Below, in pieces: positions 5,103 through 5,922 of a DNA stretch of 5,922 nt. The notes under the pieces are model-generated. The model did not search any database. It saw only the letters and a program-made list of their open reading frames with translations, and was not told where the DNA came from. Origin of the DNA: Thermoplasmata archaeon. GTDB taxonomy: Archaea; Thermoplasmatota; Thermoplasmata; Lutacidiplasmatales; UBA184. The DNA lies in the NCBI GenBank assembly GCA_030039995.1, contig JASHUL010000237.1, positions 1 through 5,922 of the forward strand. The letters are read 5' to 3'. A program made the translations under genes and the position numbers. The stretch's first letter is position 1. The number at the start of each line of letters is the position of its first letter.

Positions 5103-5922
5103 ATGCCCCGCAACTTCCAGGTGGAGCCGCTCCGGACCGTCCATATCGAAGACCAAGCGGTCGAAATGGTCGAGCGGAAGGGGCTCGGTCACCCGGACTC
5201 GATCGCCGACGGGGTCTCCGAGTCGGTCAGCCAGGCCCTGAGCCGCCTGTACCTCGACGAGTTCGGTCACATCCTGCACCACAACACCGACGAGACCCAG
5301 GTCGTCGGCGGAGCGTCGGAGCCCGAGTTCGGGGGCGGCAAGGTCACGAAGCCGATCTACATGCTGCTCGTCGGCCGCGCGACCAGCGAGGTCAACGGCG
5401 AGAAGCTGCCGATCCGGGACACGTCGATCGAGGCGGCCCGCAAGTACGTCCAGTCGGTCTGCGCGCACGTCGACATCGACCGCCACGTGGAGTTCGACTG
5501 CCGCATCGGGCAGGGGTCGGTCGACCTCCGTGGGGTCTTCGAACAGAAGGAGGTCCTCTCGAACGACACGTCGTTCGGGGTCGGGTTCGCGCCGCTCTCG
5601 GACCTCGAGCGCCTCGTCCTCGAAAGCGAACGGTTCCTCACGCTGAAGCTGAAGAAGAAGGTCCCCGCCCTCGGCGAGGACGTCAAGGTGATGGGCTACC
5701 GCCAGGGAGACAAGATCCGGCTCACCGTCGCGGCCGCCCTGGTCGACAGCGAGGCCGCGAACCCGAAGGAGTACCGGGCGGTCTGCGACCAGATCGGCGA
5801 GCAGCTCGCCGACCAAGCCGCGAAGCTGACGCACCGAGAGGTCGCCATCGACGTGAACACCGCGGACGACCCCGAGCTCGGACGGTACTACCTCACGGTG
5901 ACCGGCTGCTCCATGGAAGCCG
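5103..5922 (+). CDS. mat: Archaeal-type S-adenosylmethionine synthetase (3' end cut off by window)
   Basis: This enzyme makes S-adenosylmethionine from methionine and ATP in the cytosol. The archaeal type is only distantly related in sequence to bacterial MetK and is about 400 residues long; 273 are present here. Visible family blocks are VERKGLGHPDSIADGVSE (23-40, with active-site His30 and Asp32), GHILHHNTDE (55-64), FGGGK (76-80), KPIYMLLVGRAT (83-94), a DCRIGQGSVDL segment, and NTADDPELGRYYLTVTG near the right edge. The last block reads TGCSMEA, where TGTSAE is more usual to my knowledge. The start MPRNFQVE matches the family's usual opening. A GTG at 5094 is in frame three codons upstream and would add VTS. 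The gene lies 34 bases after elp3, a radical SAM enzyme that consumes its product. Whether the 3' end is intact cannot be seen. Confidence 0.97.
   Translation, partial: MPRNFQVEPLRTVHIEDQAVEMVERKGLGHPDSIADGVSESVSQALSRLYLDEFGHILHHNTDETQVVGGASEPEFGGGKVTKPIYMLLVGRATSEVNGEKLPIRDTSIEAARKYVQSVCAHVDIDRHVEFDCRIGQGSVDLRGVFEQKEVLSNDTSFGVGFAPLSDLERLVLESERFLTLKLKKKVPALGEDVKVMGYRQGDKIRLTVAAALVDSEAANPKEYRAVCDQIGEQLADQAAKLTHREVAIDVNTADDPELGRYYLTVTGCSMEA

Noticed and set aside
3482..5113. A 543-codon open frame on the minus strand opposite elp3
   Set aside because: Its translation is rich in Arg, Pro and Asp with no family motif, as expected for the antisense of a GC-rich gene. The plus-strand frame has every Elp3 motif.
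1..5922. CRISPR arrays, transposons, tRNA or rRNA genes
   Set aside because: I saw no regularly spaced direct repeats, transposase motifs, terminal inverted repeats or RNA-gene signatures. All long coding stretches belong to housekeeping families.

Overview
The window reads as a chromosomal segment of a high-GC archaeon. By eye it is close to 70% G+C, and third codon positions in the conserved genes are almost all G or C. The archaeal assignment rests on the gene content: an Orc1/Cdc6 replication initiator, isopentenyl phosphate kinase (the archaeal alternative mevalonate pathway), a type 2 isopentenyl diphosphate isomerase, a stand-alone archaeal Elp3 and the archaeal-type S-adenosylmethionine synthetase. 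A high-GC Euryarchaeota-related lineage such as Thermoplasmatota is a plausible guess, but this sequence alone cannot prove it.

Layout. The left end holds the 5' part of an orc1/cdc6 gene on the minus strand, running off the window at base 1. A divergent intergenic region of about 300 bases follows. It carries an AT-rich island, probable promoter elements and several inverted repeats. The most notable repeat is a nested hairpin at 1012-1067 that overlaps the probable cdc6 ribosome binding site and GTG start. The rest is on the plus strand: a 73-residue two-helix membrane protein of unknown function, isopentenyl phosphate kinase (ipk), type 2 IPP isomerase (fni), elp3, and the first 273 residues of mat, cut by the right edge.

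How the genes relate. The small membrane gene, ipk, fni and elp3 are packed like an operon: an 18-base gap, a 71-base overlap and a 16-base overlap. ipk phosphorylates isopentenyl phosphate to IPP, and fni converts IPP to DMAPP, so these two are consecutive steps toward archaeal isoprenoid lipids. elp3 makes a wobble-uridine tRNA modification using radical SAM chemistry and acetyl-CoA. mat makes S-adenosylmethionine, the cofactor of radical SAM enzymes. mat has a 34-base gap and a TATA-like sequence overlapping the elp3 stop codon, so it may have its own promoter.

I did not find a clearly new multi-gene system here. The observations most worth a second look are the hairpin over the cdc6 start, the long ipk/fni overlap, the unidentified small membrane protein and the possible origin-like region beside cdc6.
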